Positions 6,244-13,000 of a stretch of 21,326 bases of DNA are shown here, one piece after another (position 1 is the stretch's first letter; the number at the start of each line of letters is the position of its first letter). Position numbers and translations under genes: made by a program. The notes below the pieces were generated by a model. That model did not search any database and was not told the DNA's origin. It saw nothing but the letters and a program-made list of their open reading frames with translations. This DNA comes from Planctomycetales bacterium (GTDB taxonomy: Bacteria > 4484-113 > JAFGCY01), in the NCBI GenBank assembly GCA_024645305.1, contig JAHEFU010000020.1:1-21326 (forward strand), given 5' to 3'.

Positions 6244-6273
6244 ACACTGGCAGGCCGCAGGCCTGCGCTCCAG

Positions 6274-6279
6274 TACAAT
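6274..6279 (+). promoter_or_regulatory. -10 box of pyrB, leaderless arrangement
   Basis: TACAAT is separated from the GTG start codon by 6 nt (ATTCCC). No Shine-Dalgarno sequence precedes the GTG. This spacing supports GTG 6286 as the start. Confidence 0.5.
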
Positions 6280-6285
6280 ATTCCC

Positions 6286-7266
6286 GTGAGCTATCGCAAG
6301 CTGGTATCCATCACCGACCTGTCCACAGACGACCTCCACACGCTGCTGGACCTCTCCGAATGGTTCATGCCCCAGGTGGAGGAGGGCGGCTTCAAGCTGG
6401 ACACCCTGCGCGGCACCTCCTGCATCCTGCTCTTCCATGAAGCCTCGACGCGCACCCGCGCCTCCTTCGAGGTTGCCGGCAAGATGCTCGGCTCCGACAC
6501 CATCAACATGGGCAGCAGCGGCAGCAGCTCCGAGAAGGGCGAAAGCCTGAAGGACACCGCGCTGACCCTGAACGCCATGGACCATAACGTGGTGGTGCTG
6601 CGCCATGCCAGTGCGGACGGGATCCAGATCTTCGCAAACTATTTCGAGCGCGGCCTGCTGAACGCCGGCAGCGGGCTCGGCCAGCACCCGACCCAGGCCC
6701 TGCTGGATGCCCTGACCCTCAGGCGCAGTGGCCTGCTGGAACGGGGCAAACGCGTGGCCATCGTCGGCGACCTGCGCCACAGCCGGGTGATGCGCAGCAA
6801 CCTGCAGCTCTGGTCCAGCCTCGGGATGGACACGGTGCTCGTGGCCCCGCCGCAGCTGATGCCCGACGGCTGGGAGGGCCTGCGGCCCGAATACTGGGCG
6901 GAGGATGCCACGGGCTACGGCAGTGTCAGCTGGGACACCGACATCGATCGCGTGCTGCCGGACGTGGACGCCGTGATGATGCTGCGCATGCAGCGCGAGC
7001 GCATGGACGGCGGCTACCTGACGAATTCCGACGAATACTCCAAGCTGTATGGCCTGTTCGGGCATCGCCTGAAGAAGCTGCCCGCCTCTGCGATCATCAT
7101 GCACCCCGGCCCCGTGAACCGTGGGATCGAGATCAGCGAGACGGCCTTCCTGGACCCGCGCTGCCGCATCACCGAGCAGGTCACCTGGGGCGTGGCCAGC
7201 CGCTGTGCCCTGCTGTGCTGGAGCTGCGGCCGGATCCCTGAAATGTATAGTCAGACCAGAGTCTGA
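6286..7266 (+). CDS. pyrB: aspartate carbamoyltransferase catalytic chain
   Basis: The 326-aa enzyme joins carbamoyl phosphate and L-aspartate in the first committed step of pyrimidine synthesis. Carbamoyl-phosphate residues are visible as S54-T-R-T-R58, together with the K84 loop (SSEKGES), H134-P-T-Q137 and the aspartate-side loop 'HPGPVNRGIE' (273-282). The length is normal for the catalytic chain. The GTG start at 6286 is chosen because the family N terminus begins there and a TACAAT box lies 6 nt upstream. No pyrC, pyrI or pyrR is adjacent, so it appears to be monocistronic. It is followed by a non-coding stretch with a heptad array. Confidence 0.95.
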   Translation: MSYRKLVSITDLSTDDLHTLLDLSEWFMPQVEEGGFKLDTLRGTSCILLFHEASTRTRASFEVAGKMLGSDTINMGSSGSSSEKGESLKDTALTLNAMDHNVVVLRHASADGIQIFANYFERGLLNAGSGLGQHPTQALLDALTLRRSGLLERGKRVAIVGDLRHSRVMRSNLQLWSSLGMDTVLVAPPQLMPDGWEGLRPEYWAEDATGYGSVSWDTDIDRVLPDVDAVMMLRMQRERMDGGYLTNSDEYSKLYGLFGHRLKKLPASAIIMHPGPVNRGIEISETAFLDPRCRITEQVTWGVASRCALLCWSCGRIPEMYSQTRV

Positions 7267-7281
7267 CCTCCCCACATCCCT

Positions 7282-7316
7282 CATCCCGGACCCCGGTCCC
7301 GGAACCCGGATCCCCC
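7282..7316. repeat. one-sided heptad array after pyrB
   Basis: Five 7-nt units are visible: CATCCCG, GACCCCG, GTCCCGG, AACCCGG, ATCCCCC. The pyrimidine-rich polarity is that of a right arm. No convincing left arm was found, so this may be a remnant. Confidence 0.4.
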
Positions 7317-7382
7317 CGTCTGAACGGAAAATCACCCCGGCGCATCTGCATGGGACGGGCTGGACTGACGGATAATGATGAA

Positions 7383-7398
7383 GCATCTTAAGAGATGC
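7383..7398. other. small hairpin upstream of the secreted-protein gene
   Basis: GCATCT-TAAG-AGATGC is a perfect 6-bp inverted repeat about 30 nt upstream of a TACAAT box (7428-7433). It may be a regulator-binding site. The rest of 7267-7485 holds only the heptad array and this region. Confidence 0.3.
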
Positions 7399-7427
7399 CG
7401 CAGCATGTCCGATTCCTGACTGTAAGT

Positions 7428-7433
7428 TACAAT
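7428..7433 (+). promoter_or_regulatory. candidate -10 box of the secreted-protein gene
   Basis: TACAAT lies 52 nt before the ATG at 7486, giving a normal leader that contains a Shine-Dalgarno sequence. No good -35 box is visible. Confidence 0.35.
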
Positions 7434-7485
7434 CATCGCGTCCACTGGACCACCCGCGGGAACCGCCCGCCTGAAAGGAAAACTG

Positions 7486-8163
7486 ATGCATAAGCTAATT
7501 CTCGCCCTGCTGTTGGCCCTGGCGCTGCCCTTCGCCGCCCATGCCCAGGATGATAGCCCGGAGGCCGCTCCCGAGCAGGCCACGCCCGGTGTCGCAGTGG
7601 AGTATGCAAGCAGGAGCTTCGGCAGTTTCAGCCTCGACCTGCCGACGCATGGCACCCTCTACACCCCGGCCAGCGAAGACTGGGATGAAGAGGAGCAGGT
7701 GATCTTCAACTGGTTCGGCAATGAGGACGATCCGATCGTGCTGATCCAGTGCCGGGTTGACAGCTTTGAAGGTGACCTGGGCCAGGAGGCCTACGACATC
7801 TTCTGTGACACCCTGCTATCCAACTGGCTCAATTCCGAGGACAGCTACTCCGTCCTGAACCCGCCCCGGCCCAAGATGGAGGGCGACCCGCGCCGGCTAC
7901 GCAGCCAGCTGGGCAGCCATACCTGGAACCTGATCGAGATTGATGACCACTCGGATGCCAACGGTGGACGGATCTACTACTCGATCTTCTGCACCTACCT
8001 GGGTTCCGACATCTACACCCTGAGCTTCTACTATCTCGACCCGATGACGAAGGAAGACACCCGCGTGAAGGACTTCGGTAAGCCCCTGCTGGAGAGTTTC
8101 AGCATCGCGGGTGAAGCCAGCATGCGGGAAGCGGAAGAGAATGCAGCGGCTGACGCCGCCTGA
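7486..8163 (+). CDS. secreted protein of unknown function
   Basis: The 225-aa protein has a clear Sec signal peptide: 'MHKLILALLLALALPFAAHAQ', with an AHA-Q cleavage site. The mature part is acidic and contains aromatic-rich, probably β-stranded segments ('VIFNWFGNEDDPIVLIQCRVD', 'YYSIFCTYLGSDIYTLSFYYLD'), three Cys residues and an Ala/Glu-rich tail. The layout, with a stress on 'F/Y' strands ending in 'LLESFSI', recalls small secreted PsbP-like folds, but no family was recognised. AAAGGAAA 5 nt before the ATG is a usable Shine-Dalgarno site. It is convergent with the thiol-redox genes, 13 nt apart. A periplasmic role near the redox pair is possible but unsupported. Confidence 0.75.
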   Translation: MHKLILALLLALALPFAAHAQDDSPEAAPEQATPGVAVEYASRSFGSFSLDLPTHGTLYTPASEDWDEEEQVIFNWFGNEDDPIVLIQCRVDSFEGDLGQEAYDIFCDTLLSNWLNSEDSYSVLNPPRPKMEGDPRRLRSQLGSHTWNLIEIDDHSDANGGRIYYSIFCTYLGSDIYTLSFYYLDPMTKEDTRVKDFGKPLLESFSIAGEASMREAEENAAADAA

Positions 8164-8176
8164 GCAGCCCCGCCTG

Positions 8177-8800
8177 CTACAGAATGGTTGCCAGGTGGAT
8201 CTCGAAGTCCTCGCGGCTCATGGAGCCGGAGATGAAGCCGACCACACCGCCGTCCCTGTCGATGAAGAAGGTCGTCGGAATGGCTGAGAGGCCCAGCAGG
8301 CTGCGGCCGTCCACGTCGTGGTACATCGGGATCTCATAGGAGTTCTGCTTCCAGAAATCCTCGGCGGCCTTGCTGTCCACGGAGACGGCGATCATCTCGA
8401 ATTCAGACTTGCGCTCGCGGTAGATCGCGTCCATCGCCGGCAGTTCCTCAATGCATGGTCCGCACCAGTCGCCCCAGAAGTTGACCACGAGTGGCTTGCC
8501 ATAGAATTCGCTGATCGGCTTGACCTCGCCGGAGGCGTGGCGCATTTTGAAGTCGGCGAACCGCCGGGCGGAAGCAGCGCCGTCGGTTTCCGTGCCGGCC
8601 TCGGCGGTGCAAGGCTGTTCCACTGCATCCAGCGGAGGCAGGGCCACGGATCCGCCGGCATGTTCTCCCTCAGCCTGGACATCCGCCGCTCCGGCGGAAG
8701 CGGTGCTGCCGGGTTCATCGGCGGGGGGCTTGTTGCAGGCTGCCAGCCCGATAAGCAGGGCTGCACTCAGCAGTGTGATCGTCAGGTTGATTGCCTTCAT
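8177..8800 (-). CDS. TlpA-type thiol-disulfide lipoprotein (Cys form, WCGPC)
   Basis: The 207-aa protein starts with a lipoprotein signal ('LLIGLAAC', lipidated Cys22), followed by an Ala/Gly/Pro/Glu-rich linker (about 23-75). A thioredoxin-fold domain of the TlpA/redoxin type follows. The active site is W112-C113-G114-P115-C116 within 'VVNFWGDWCGPC'; the cis-Pro region is 'AIPTTFFID'. It should act on the periplasmic side as a membrane-tethered disulfide reductase or peroxidase-like redoxin. ATG 8800 is used rather than an in-frame ATG at 8848 because it begins the signal peptide and has GGAG upstream. It lies 100 nt downstream of a paralog carrying Sec in place of C113, so it is the natural Cys control for that gene. 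Confidence 0.88.
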   Translation of the reverse strand: MKAINLTITLLSAALLIGLAACNKPPADEPGSTASAGAADVQAEGEHAGGSVALPPLDAVEQPCTAEAGTETDGAASARRFADFKMRHASGEVKPISEFYGKPLVVNFWGDWCGPCIEELPAMDAIYRERKSEFEMIAVSVDSKAAEDFWKQNSYEIPMYHDVDGRSLLGLSAIPTTFFIDRDGGVVGFISGSMSREDFEIHLATIL

Positions 8801-8900
8801 GCTCGTTCCACTCCGGAAGTTTTCAGGTTCAGATGATATCAGGCGCACAAAGCCGCGCCCTGCTTAGAGGGACGCATGGTGTTCTGGACTGTTCGCCGGG

Positions 8901-9467
8901 CTACCTGAGGATCTGCGAAAGCTTGCTTTCAAAAGTGGCCTGGTCCATCCCGCCGACCTGCTTGTCCACCAGGTTGCCCTTGGCATCAATGAACAGTGTG
9001 GTCGGGATGCCTTCCACGTTGAACTTAGGCCCGCCGTCCACATCGTGGACCATCGGGAAGCTGTAGCCGTTGGCCTGCCAGAATCCCTCGGGATCCTGGG
9101 CAGAGGGGGCGGCCACCGCCAGCAGTTCAAAGGCTCCATTATGCTCGGTGTAGGATTTCTGGAGAGCAGGAAACTCCTGCTTGCAGGGTCCTCACCAATC
9201 GGCCCAGAAGTTGACCACGAGGGGCTTGCCCAGGTACTTGGACAGGCTCTCCGTGGAACCACTGGTCGTCTTGAAGCTGAACTCAGTCGCCGGGTTGGCG
9301 GCCAGCTGCGTGGTGTCGCCACCTGTGGTCTGGCCTCCGGCGGCAGTCGTGCCGGAGCTGCCGCTCGTAGCCGTGCCACCGGACTGAGTGGATTTGTTGC
9401 AGGAGAAGCCCAGGCTGATGACCAGCACCAGTGCCAGGAGCGTCGTCCTTGCCGCGAAATGTTTCAT
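8901..9467 (-). CDS. TlpA-type thiol-redox lipoprotein with Sec (WUGPC), selenoprotein
   Basis: Two open segments in one frame are separated by a single TGA at 9192-9194. Read through, they give a 188-aa protein: lipoprotein signal (lipidated Cys23 in LGFSC), a Ser/Thr/Gly-rich linker, then a thioredoxin fold. Sec92 takes the place of the first active-site Cys in W91-U-G-P-C95. Everything after the TGA aligns with the Cys paralog at 8177-8800 ('MVHDVDG' against 'MYHDVDG', 'EGIPTTLFID' against 'SAIPTTFFID'). Starting 10 nt after the TGA is a perfect 7-bp hairpin with a GUU loop (9165-9181), fitting a bacterial SECIS. ATG 9467 has GGGAG 7 nt upstream. Sec should raise reactivity of the attacking residue. 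A nonsense mutation is unlikely given the hairpin and exact position. Confidence 0.88.
9165..9181 (-). promoter_or_regulatory. bacterial SECIS hairpin of the WUGPC lipoprotein
   Basis: On the minus strand AGCAGGA-GUU-UCCUGCU forms a perfect 7-bp stem with a three-base loop beginning with G. It starts 10 nt after the UGA, with the loop 18 nt after it. This is within the usual bacterial SECIS range and nearly identical in spacing to the hairpin at 6033-6049. Confidence 0.75.
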
Positions 9468-9479
9468 CAGTTCTCTCCC

Positions 9480-9501
9480 GCCATGCCACCGGCGGCATGG
9501 C
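9480..9501 (-). other. hairpin in the leader of the selenoprotein gene
   Basis: GCCATGCC and GGCATGGC form an 8-bp stem with a 6-nt loop just upstream of the Shine-Dalgarno site. A TATTAT box (9513-9518, minus strand) lies further upstream. It may affect translation or be a leader structure. There is no T-run, so it is not an intrinsic terminator. Confidence 0.4.
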
Positions 9502-9573
9502 TGTACCTGTTGATAATACAGTATCGGACGGATTCCCGCCGCGAGCTGGCAGGCCCCGCTCCTGCGAATTCCC

Positions 9574-10314
9574 CTACAGCTCGCGCTGGCAGAGCAGCAC
9601 CCGACCCCAGATGCGGCCGCTGCGGCCCTCGCTGCCACCGAGCAGGATGTCGGCATAGGCCGGGTTGGCGGAGCGCAGCCGGGCTTCGCAATCCGCCGCG
9701 CGGCAGGGGAAGTAACGCTTCACCACATCACCGTCCGGTTCCACATAAGCCGCCACGATGCAAGCCTCGATCAGTCCCGCCCCGGGGCTGACCACCACGA
9801 TGTCCCCCTCCATCAGGAGTGGCTGCATGCTGTCCCCGACTATGCGCAGGGCAAAGGCCTGGGGATCCCGCGCGATGATGCTGGAGGGTACCTCGATGTA
9901 GCTGCGCGGCGCGAAACGCGCCTCCTGGGATTCCCCCTCTCCGGCGGCGATGTCCGCGAAACAGGGCACCTCCGGTGAGGCGCCGGTCTGCTCAAGCACC
10001 AGGCTGACCAGCAGGCGGTCTATCTCCCGGCTGCAGAAATCCGCGCTTACATCGTGCACGAAGATGTCCTGCAGCAGCTCGAGTACGGCCCGCGCCCGGC
10101 TCAGGCTCAGATGGGCACCCTGTTCAGCGCAGGCCCCCAGCCAGCCGGCAAGGTGCCCCGGCTCGGGTGAGCCGAGGCCCTTTTCCAGGCGGGAGACCGT
10201 GGGCTGGCTGACTTTGAGGCGCATGGCGATCGCAGACTGCTCCAGGCCCGCTTTCATTCTCAGGAATCGTAAGTACAGCCCGGCTCTCTGCCGGATGCTG
10301 GCTCTCTCGGACAT
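9574..10314 (-). CDS. phage CI/LexA-type repressor (HTH + S24 autoprotease)
   Basis: The 246-aa protein has an N-terminal helix-turn-helix (about 12-48, 'LEQSAIAMRLKVSQPTVSRLEKG') and a C-terminal S24 autoprotease domain. The cleavage dipeptide is A124-G125 ('DIAAGEGE'), the catalytic Ser is S162 in 'VGDSMQP' and the catalytic Lys is K199 in 'DGDVVKRY'. The 37-residue Ser-Lys gap equals that of LexA. It should hold the prophage silent and cut itself when RecA is activated by DNA damage. A TTGCCA-17-TAAACT promoter ends 6 nt before the ATG, so its mRNA is probably leaderless, like phage λ cI made from PRM. It is divergent from the Cro-like gene. Confidence 0.92.
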   Translation of the reverse strand: MSERASIRQRAGLYLRFLRMKAGLEQSAIAMRLKVSQPTVSRLEKGLGSPEPGHLAGWLGACAEQGAHLSLSRARAVLELLQDIFVHDVSADFCSREIDRLLVSLVLEQTGASPEVPCFADIAAGEGESQEARFAPRSYIEVPSSIIARDPQAFALRIVGDSMQPLLMEGDIVVVSPGAGLIEACIVAAYVEPDGDVVKRYFPCRAADCEARLRSANPAYADILLGGSEGRSGRIWGRVLLCQREL

Positions 10315-10320
10315 GTCAGG

Positions 10321-10349
10321 AGTTTACCATATTTGTCTTTGAGTGGCAA
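10321..10349 (-). promoter_or_regulatory. promoter of the repressor gene
   Basis: On the minus strand TTGCCA (-35) and TAAACT (-10) are separated by 17 nt, and the -10 ends 6 nt before the ATG. It is the best -35/-10 pair among the leaderless-type starts in the window. Confidence 0.6.
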
Positions 10350-10375
10350 GTAAATGTTAAACAATGCCTTATTGC

Positions 10376-10403
10376 TTGACTAATCCGGCAATTCTGGTAA
10401 AAT
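10376..10403 (+). promoter_or_regulatory. rightward promoter of the Cro-like gene/phage operon
   Basis: TTGACT (10376-10381), a 16-nt spacer ending in TGG, and TAAAAT (10398-10403). The predicted start at about 10410 lies just before a strong palindrome, so a protein bound there would block this promoter. Confidence 0.7.
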
Positions 10404-10417
10404 CTGCAACATACGAG

Positions 10418-10437
10418 GCATGAATAAATATTCATGC
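10418..10437. promoter_or_regulatory. candidate repressor/Cro operator
   Basis: GCATGAATA-AA-TATTCATGC is a perfect 9-bp inverted repeat with a 2-bp centre, placed just downstream of the rightward start site. Dyad size and location suit a dimeric HTH repressor. A weaker CAAT...ATTG dyad lies near 10363. Confidence 0.65.
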
Positions 10438-10473
10438 GTCAAGTGGAAAATAAAACAACATAATATATGTATA

Positions 10474-10488
10474 GTCCGCCCGGCGGAC
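10474..10488 (+). other. GC-rich hairpin before the Cro-like gene
   Basis: GTCCGC-CCG-GCGGAC is a perfect 6-bp stem about 5 nt before the GGGGAGAG ribosome-binding site. It could tune translation of the Cro-like gene or be a second operator. Confidence 0.4.
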
Positions 10489-10499
10489 GGGGAGAGTAT

Positions 10500-10751
10500 A
10501 TGAAACTGAGGCAATGGAGACTCTGCGCGAATCTCACCCAGCAGCAGCTGGCCAACCGGGCGAGGGTCGCCCGGGCCAGTATCGCCCACCTTGAGAACGG
10601 CTACTACCCGCCATCCAGCCGCCTGGCCCAGCGGATCTGCCGGGCCCTGAGCATGGAACTGGGCTGCGAGCTGCAACCGCTGGAAATCTTCGACAGCCTG
10701 CGCCCGGATTCGCGCCGGGTGCAGCTCAACATGGAAAAGCAGGGGTCCTGA
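10500..10751 (+). CDS. Cro-like HTH_3 regulator
   Basis: The 83-aa protein is almost wholly a Xre/HTH_3 domain: 'LTQQQLANRARVARASIAHLENGYYPPSSRLAQRICRALSME'. It is divergent from the self-cleaving repressor and first in the rightward operon, the usual place of Cro. The ATG at 10500 is chosen over one at 10467 because GGGGAGAG lies just upstream and the helix-turn-helix starts there. It ends 3 nt before the next gene's ATG, so the two are co-transcribed. Confidence 0.85.
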   Translation: MKLRQWRLCANLTQQQLANRARVARASIAHLENGYYPPSSRLAQRICRALSMELGCELQPLEIFDSLRPDSRRVQLNMEKQGS

Positions 10752-10754
10752 GGG

Positions 10755-11423
10755 ATGGAAACACTGAACAGCGGCAATGCATCACCAGAGGGAAGCCCGG
10801 GCAGTTTCCACGCAATCCCATTCCAGGAAGCCATGCCTGACAAGACAGCGGAAGCTGCCACGGCCGGAGCGGATTCCCAGTCCGCAAAGGGGGACACCCC
10901 GGCGGCGGATCCACTGTCCGATCGCCCGGCGACGCCGGAACTGGAGGATCTGCAGCAGGGCGACCACACCGACTGCAGCCTGCGCATGCTGCTGGCCCTG
11001 CGCCAGGCACCGGCAATCGGCTGGTTCAATGCCACGGGCTTCACGGCCCGGCAGCTGCGGCCATTGAGTGGCAGTCCGGCAATCCGGCGCCTGCGATTCA
11101 GCCTGAGCGAGGAACAGCTGGCCAGTCCGCGGCGGCTGCACACGGTTTTCCGCCAGAAGCTGATGGCCCAGCTGGACAATTGCACTGACCTGGCCAGCCT
11201 GAACACCATCGGTCGCCTGCTGGAAAAGGTCCAGCCGGAAAATGCGGCCGGCGCTGATCCGGAACGGGCCAGCCTGGCGGAGGATTCCCTGCGGCTCCTG
11301 CAGCGCCTGGAGCTCCTGCTGGAGCGCCTTGAAGGCAGCCGCGAACTGCTGGACGCCTCAGCCTCTGCCACAAAACCGGAAGCTGCACCCGCACAGCAGG
11401 AGGGTCCGCCTTGGCTTGCCTGA
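10755..11423 (+). CDS. phage protein of unknown function in small-terminase position
   Basis: The 222-aa protein has an N-terminal ~70 residues that are Ala/Gly/Pro/Ser-rich and probably disordered, then a helical region (about 72-205) with 'LDNCTDLASLNTIGRLLEKV' and a Leu/Arg/Glu-rich coiled coil ('SLRLLQRLELLLERLEGSRELL'). It lies between the Cro-like gene and the large terminase, whose start it overlaps by 13 nt. The place and helical make-up fit a small terminase subunit, but no family was recognised. ATG 10755 follows the previous stop directly; ATG 10833 is an alternative. Confidence 0.6.
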   Translation: METLNSGNASPEGSPGSFHAIPFQEAMPDKTAEAATAGADSQSAKGDTPAADPLSDRPATPELEDLQQGDHTDCSLRMLLALRQAPAIGWFNATGFTARQLRPLSGSPAIRRLRFSLSEEQLASPRRLHTVFRQKLMAQLDNCTDLASLNTIGRLLEKVQPENAAGADPERASLAEDSLRLLQRLELLLERLEGSRELLDASASATKPEAAPAQQEGPPWLA

Positions 11424-12991
11424 CGGATACCACATCACCTGCCGTCGGCAGGCTCGCACAGCTGGCGGACAGGTTCGCGGATTGCCGCGGACTGCTGGCT
11501 GCGCAGTTTGGCAACGACCTGCTGCAGTTCTGCGCAGTCTGCCTGCCGCATCTGCTGGGCCGGCCCTTCGGGCGCTTCCAGCACCGGCTGGCGCGGCGGC
11601 TGCTGGCAACGATGCGGCCCGGTGCGCGGCTGGCCGGGGCCCTGCCGCGGGAACATGCCAAGACCACCCTGGGTACGCTTGGCCTGGTGCTGCATCAGCT
11701 GTGCTGCGGGGACAAGCGCAACATCCTGATCGTCTGCGCCAACCGCGAGGAGGCCCAGGCCCGCCTGCGCATGATCACCGCGGAGCTGGAGGGCAATCCC
11801 CTGCTGCTGTTCCTCTTCGGGGAGCGCATTGCCCCGGCACTGGATGCCCGCGGCACGAAGGTCAGCTGGAATGACAGCCAGCTGATCCTCGCTGCGGGGC
11901 AGCGTGTCGCCACCATCGGCGCCCTGGGACGGGTACGCGGGCAGTTGTCAAACGGCAGCCGGCTGGACCTCGTGGTACTGGACGACCCGGAGGATGACGA
12001 CATGGTGCGCAGCCCCGAGCAGCGCGACCGCCTCAGCCACTGGCTCGACCACGCCCTGATCAATGCGCTGGACATCGAGCGCGGCAGCCTGGTCTGGCTG
12101 GGCACGCTGCTGCACCATGACTCCGCCCTGGCCCGCCTGCTCAGGCGCATAGCCGGGGGTGGCCTGGCGCAGTGGCGGTCCCTGAAGCTCGCTGCGCTGG
12201 ATGACAACGGCAGCCCGTTGTGGCCCCAGCGCTGGACAGTCGAGCGGCTGGAGCAGCGCCGCAGTGAAATCGGCCCGGCGGCCTTCAGCCAGGAATACAT
12301 GAACCGTCCGGTCAGCCTGGCGCGCCAGGTCTTCAGGGAGGGGGATTTCGCAAGATACGGTGCGGGCGGCGTTGCCATCAGGCCGGACGGGGTATTCCTC
12401 GGCAACGCCCGCCTGCGCATCACGGTCGGGGTGGATCCGGCCATCGGGCAGGGCCCGGCCCATGACTGGTTCGTGGCCGCCGTGCTGGGGACTGACGACG
12501 CAGGGGAACGCCTGTTCCTGCTGGAGCTGCGACGGGGCCGGCTGCGCTTCGCGGAACAGCTGGAGCTTCTCAGCGAGCTCAACCGCCGCTGGCGGCCGCA
12601 GCTGATCGGCATCGAGAACACGGCCTACCAGGCGGCCCTGTCACAGTCCGCACTGGAGCGCGGGCTGCCGGCTGTGCCCCTGCCGGCGCATTCCCGCAAG
12701 GAGCTGCGCATCGGGGTGATGGCGGCACAGGTCCAGCGCGGGCGACTGGCCCTGCCGGACACTGCTCCTTGGCTGGCGGACTTCCTCGAGGAAGCGCTGC
12801 ACTACCCGGCGGGGGCGCATGACGACCAGCTCGATGCCCTGGCCCGGGCGATGGAGGTCGCACCGCTGGCGGCGGGAGGCAGTGCTGAACTGCCGCGTAC
12901 GAGTGGCCGGCGGAGGATGCTGGCCAGTCTGGCAACGGCTGCGGGAGTGGATGCTGATGCTGAAGCCGGCAGCTGGCTGAGTGGATTCTAG
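11411..12991 (+). CDS. phage terminase large subunit
   Basis: The 526-aa DNA-packaging motor has both domains. The ATPase has a Walker A-like 'LPREHAKTT' (78-86) and Walker B 'LDLVVLDDPED' (185-195). The RNase H-fold nuclease has D342 in 'VGVDPAIG', E402 in 'LIGIENTAYQ' and the Asp cluster 'HDDQLDAL' (470-477). It starts at TTG 11411, with GGAGG 8 nt upstream. The next in-frame ATG (11612) would remove part of the conserved N-terminal region before Walker A. The stop joins the next ribosome-binding site as TAGGAGG. Confidence 0.93.
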   Translation: MACLTDTTSPAVGRLAQLADRFADCRGLLAAQFGNDLLQFCAVCLPHLLGRPFGRFQHRLARRLLATMRPGARLAGALPREHAKTTLGTLGLVLHQLCCGDKRNILIVCANREEAQARLRMITAELEGNPLLLFLFGERIAPALDARGTKVSWNDSQLILAAGQRVATIGALGRVRGQLSNGSRLDLVVLDDPEDDDMVRSPEQRDRLSHWLDHALINALDIERGSLVWLGTLLHHDSALARLLRRIAGGGLAQWRSLKLAALDDNGSPLWPQRWTVERLEQRRSEIGPAAFSQEYMNRPVSLARQVFREGDFARYGAGGVAIRPDGVFLGNARLRITVGVDPAIGQGPAHDWFVAAVLGTDDAGERLFLLELRRGRLRFAEQLELLSELNRRWRPQLIGIENTAYQAALSQSALERGLPAVPLPAHSRKELRIGVMAAQVQRGRLALPDTAPWLADFLEEALHYPAGAHDDQLDALARAMEVAPLAAGGSAELPRTSGRRRMLASLATAAGVDADAEAGSWLSGF

Positions 12992-13000
12992 GAGGGACTG

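Noticed and set aside
6235..7491. A 418-codon open frame on the minus strand over pyrB
   Set aside because: pyrB on the plus strand has all catalytic motifs. The reverse frame is low-complexity, His/Gln/Gly-rich shadow translation.
9192..9194. TGA as a sequencing error, pseudogene stop, or a reassigned Trp codon
   Set aside because: It falls exactly on the active-site Cys with a SECIS-like hairpin after it. TGA ends many intact genes here (e.g. pyrB, portal, tube), so it is not read as Trp in general. An error cannot be fully excluded without reads.
9480..9501. Intrinsic terminator for the phage repressor transcript
   Set aside because: The hairpin has no T-run on the minus strand and lies in the leader of the selenoprotein gene.
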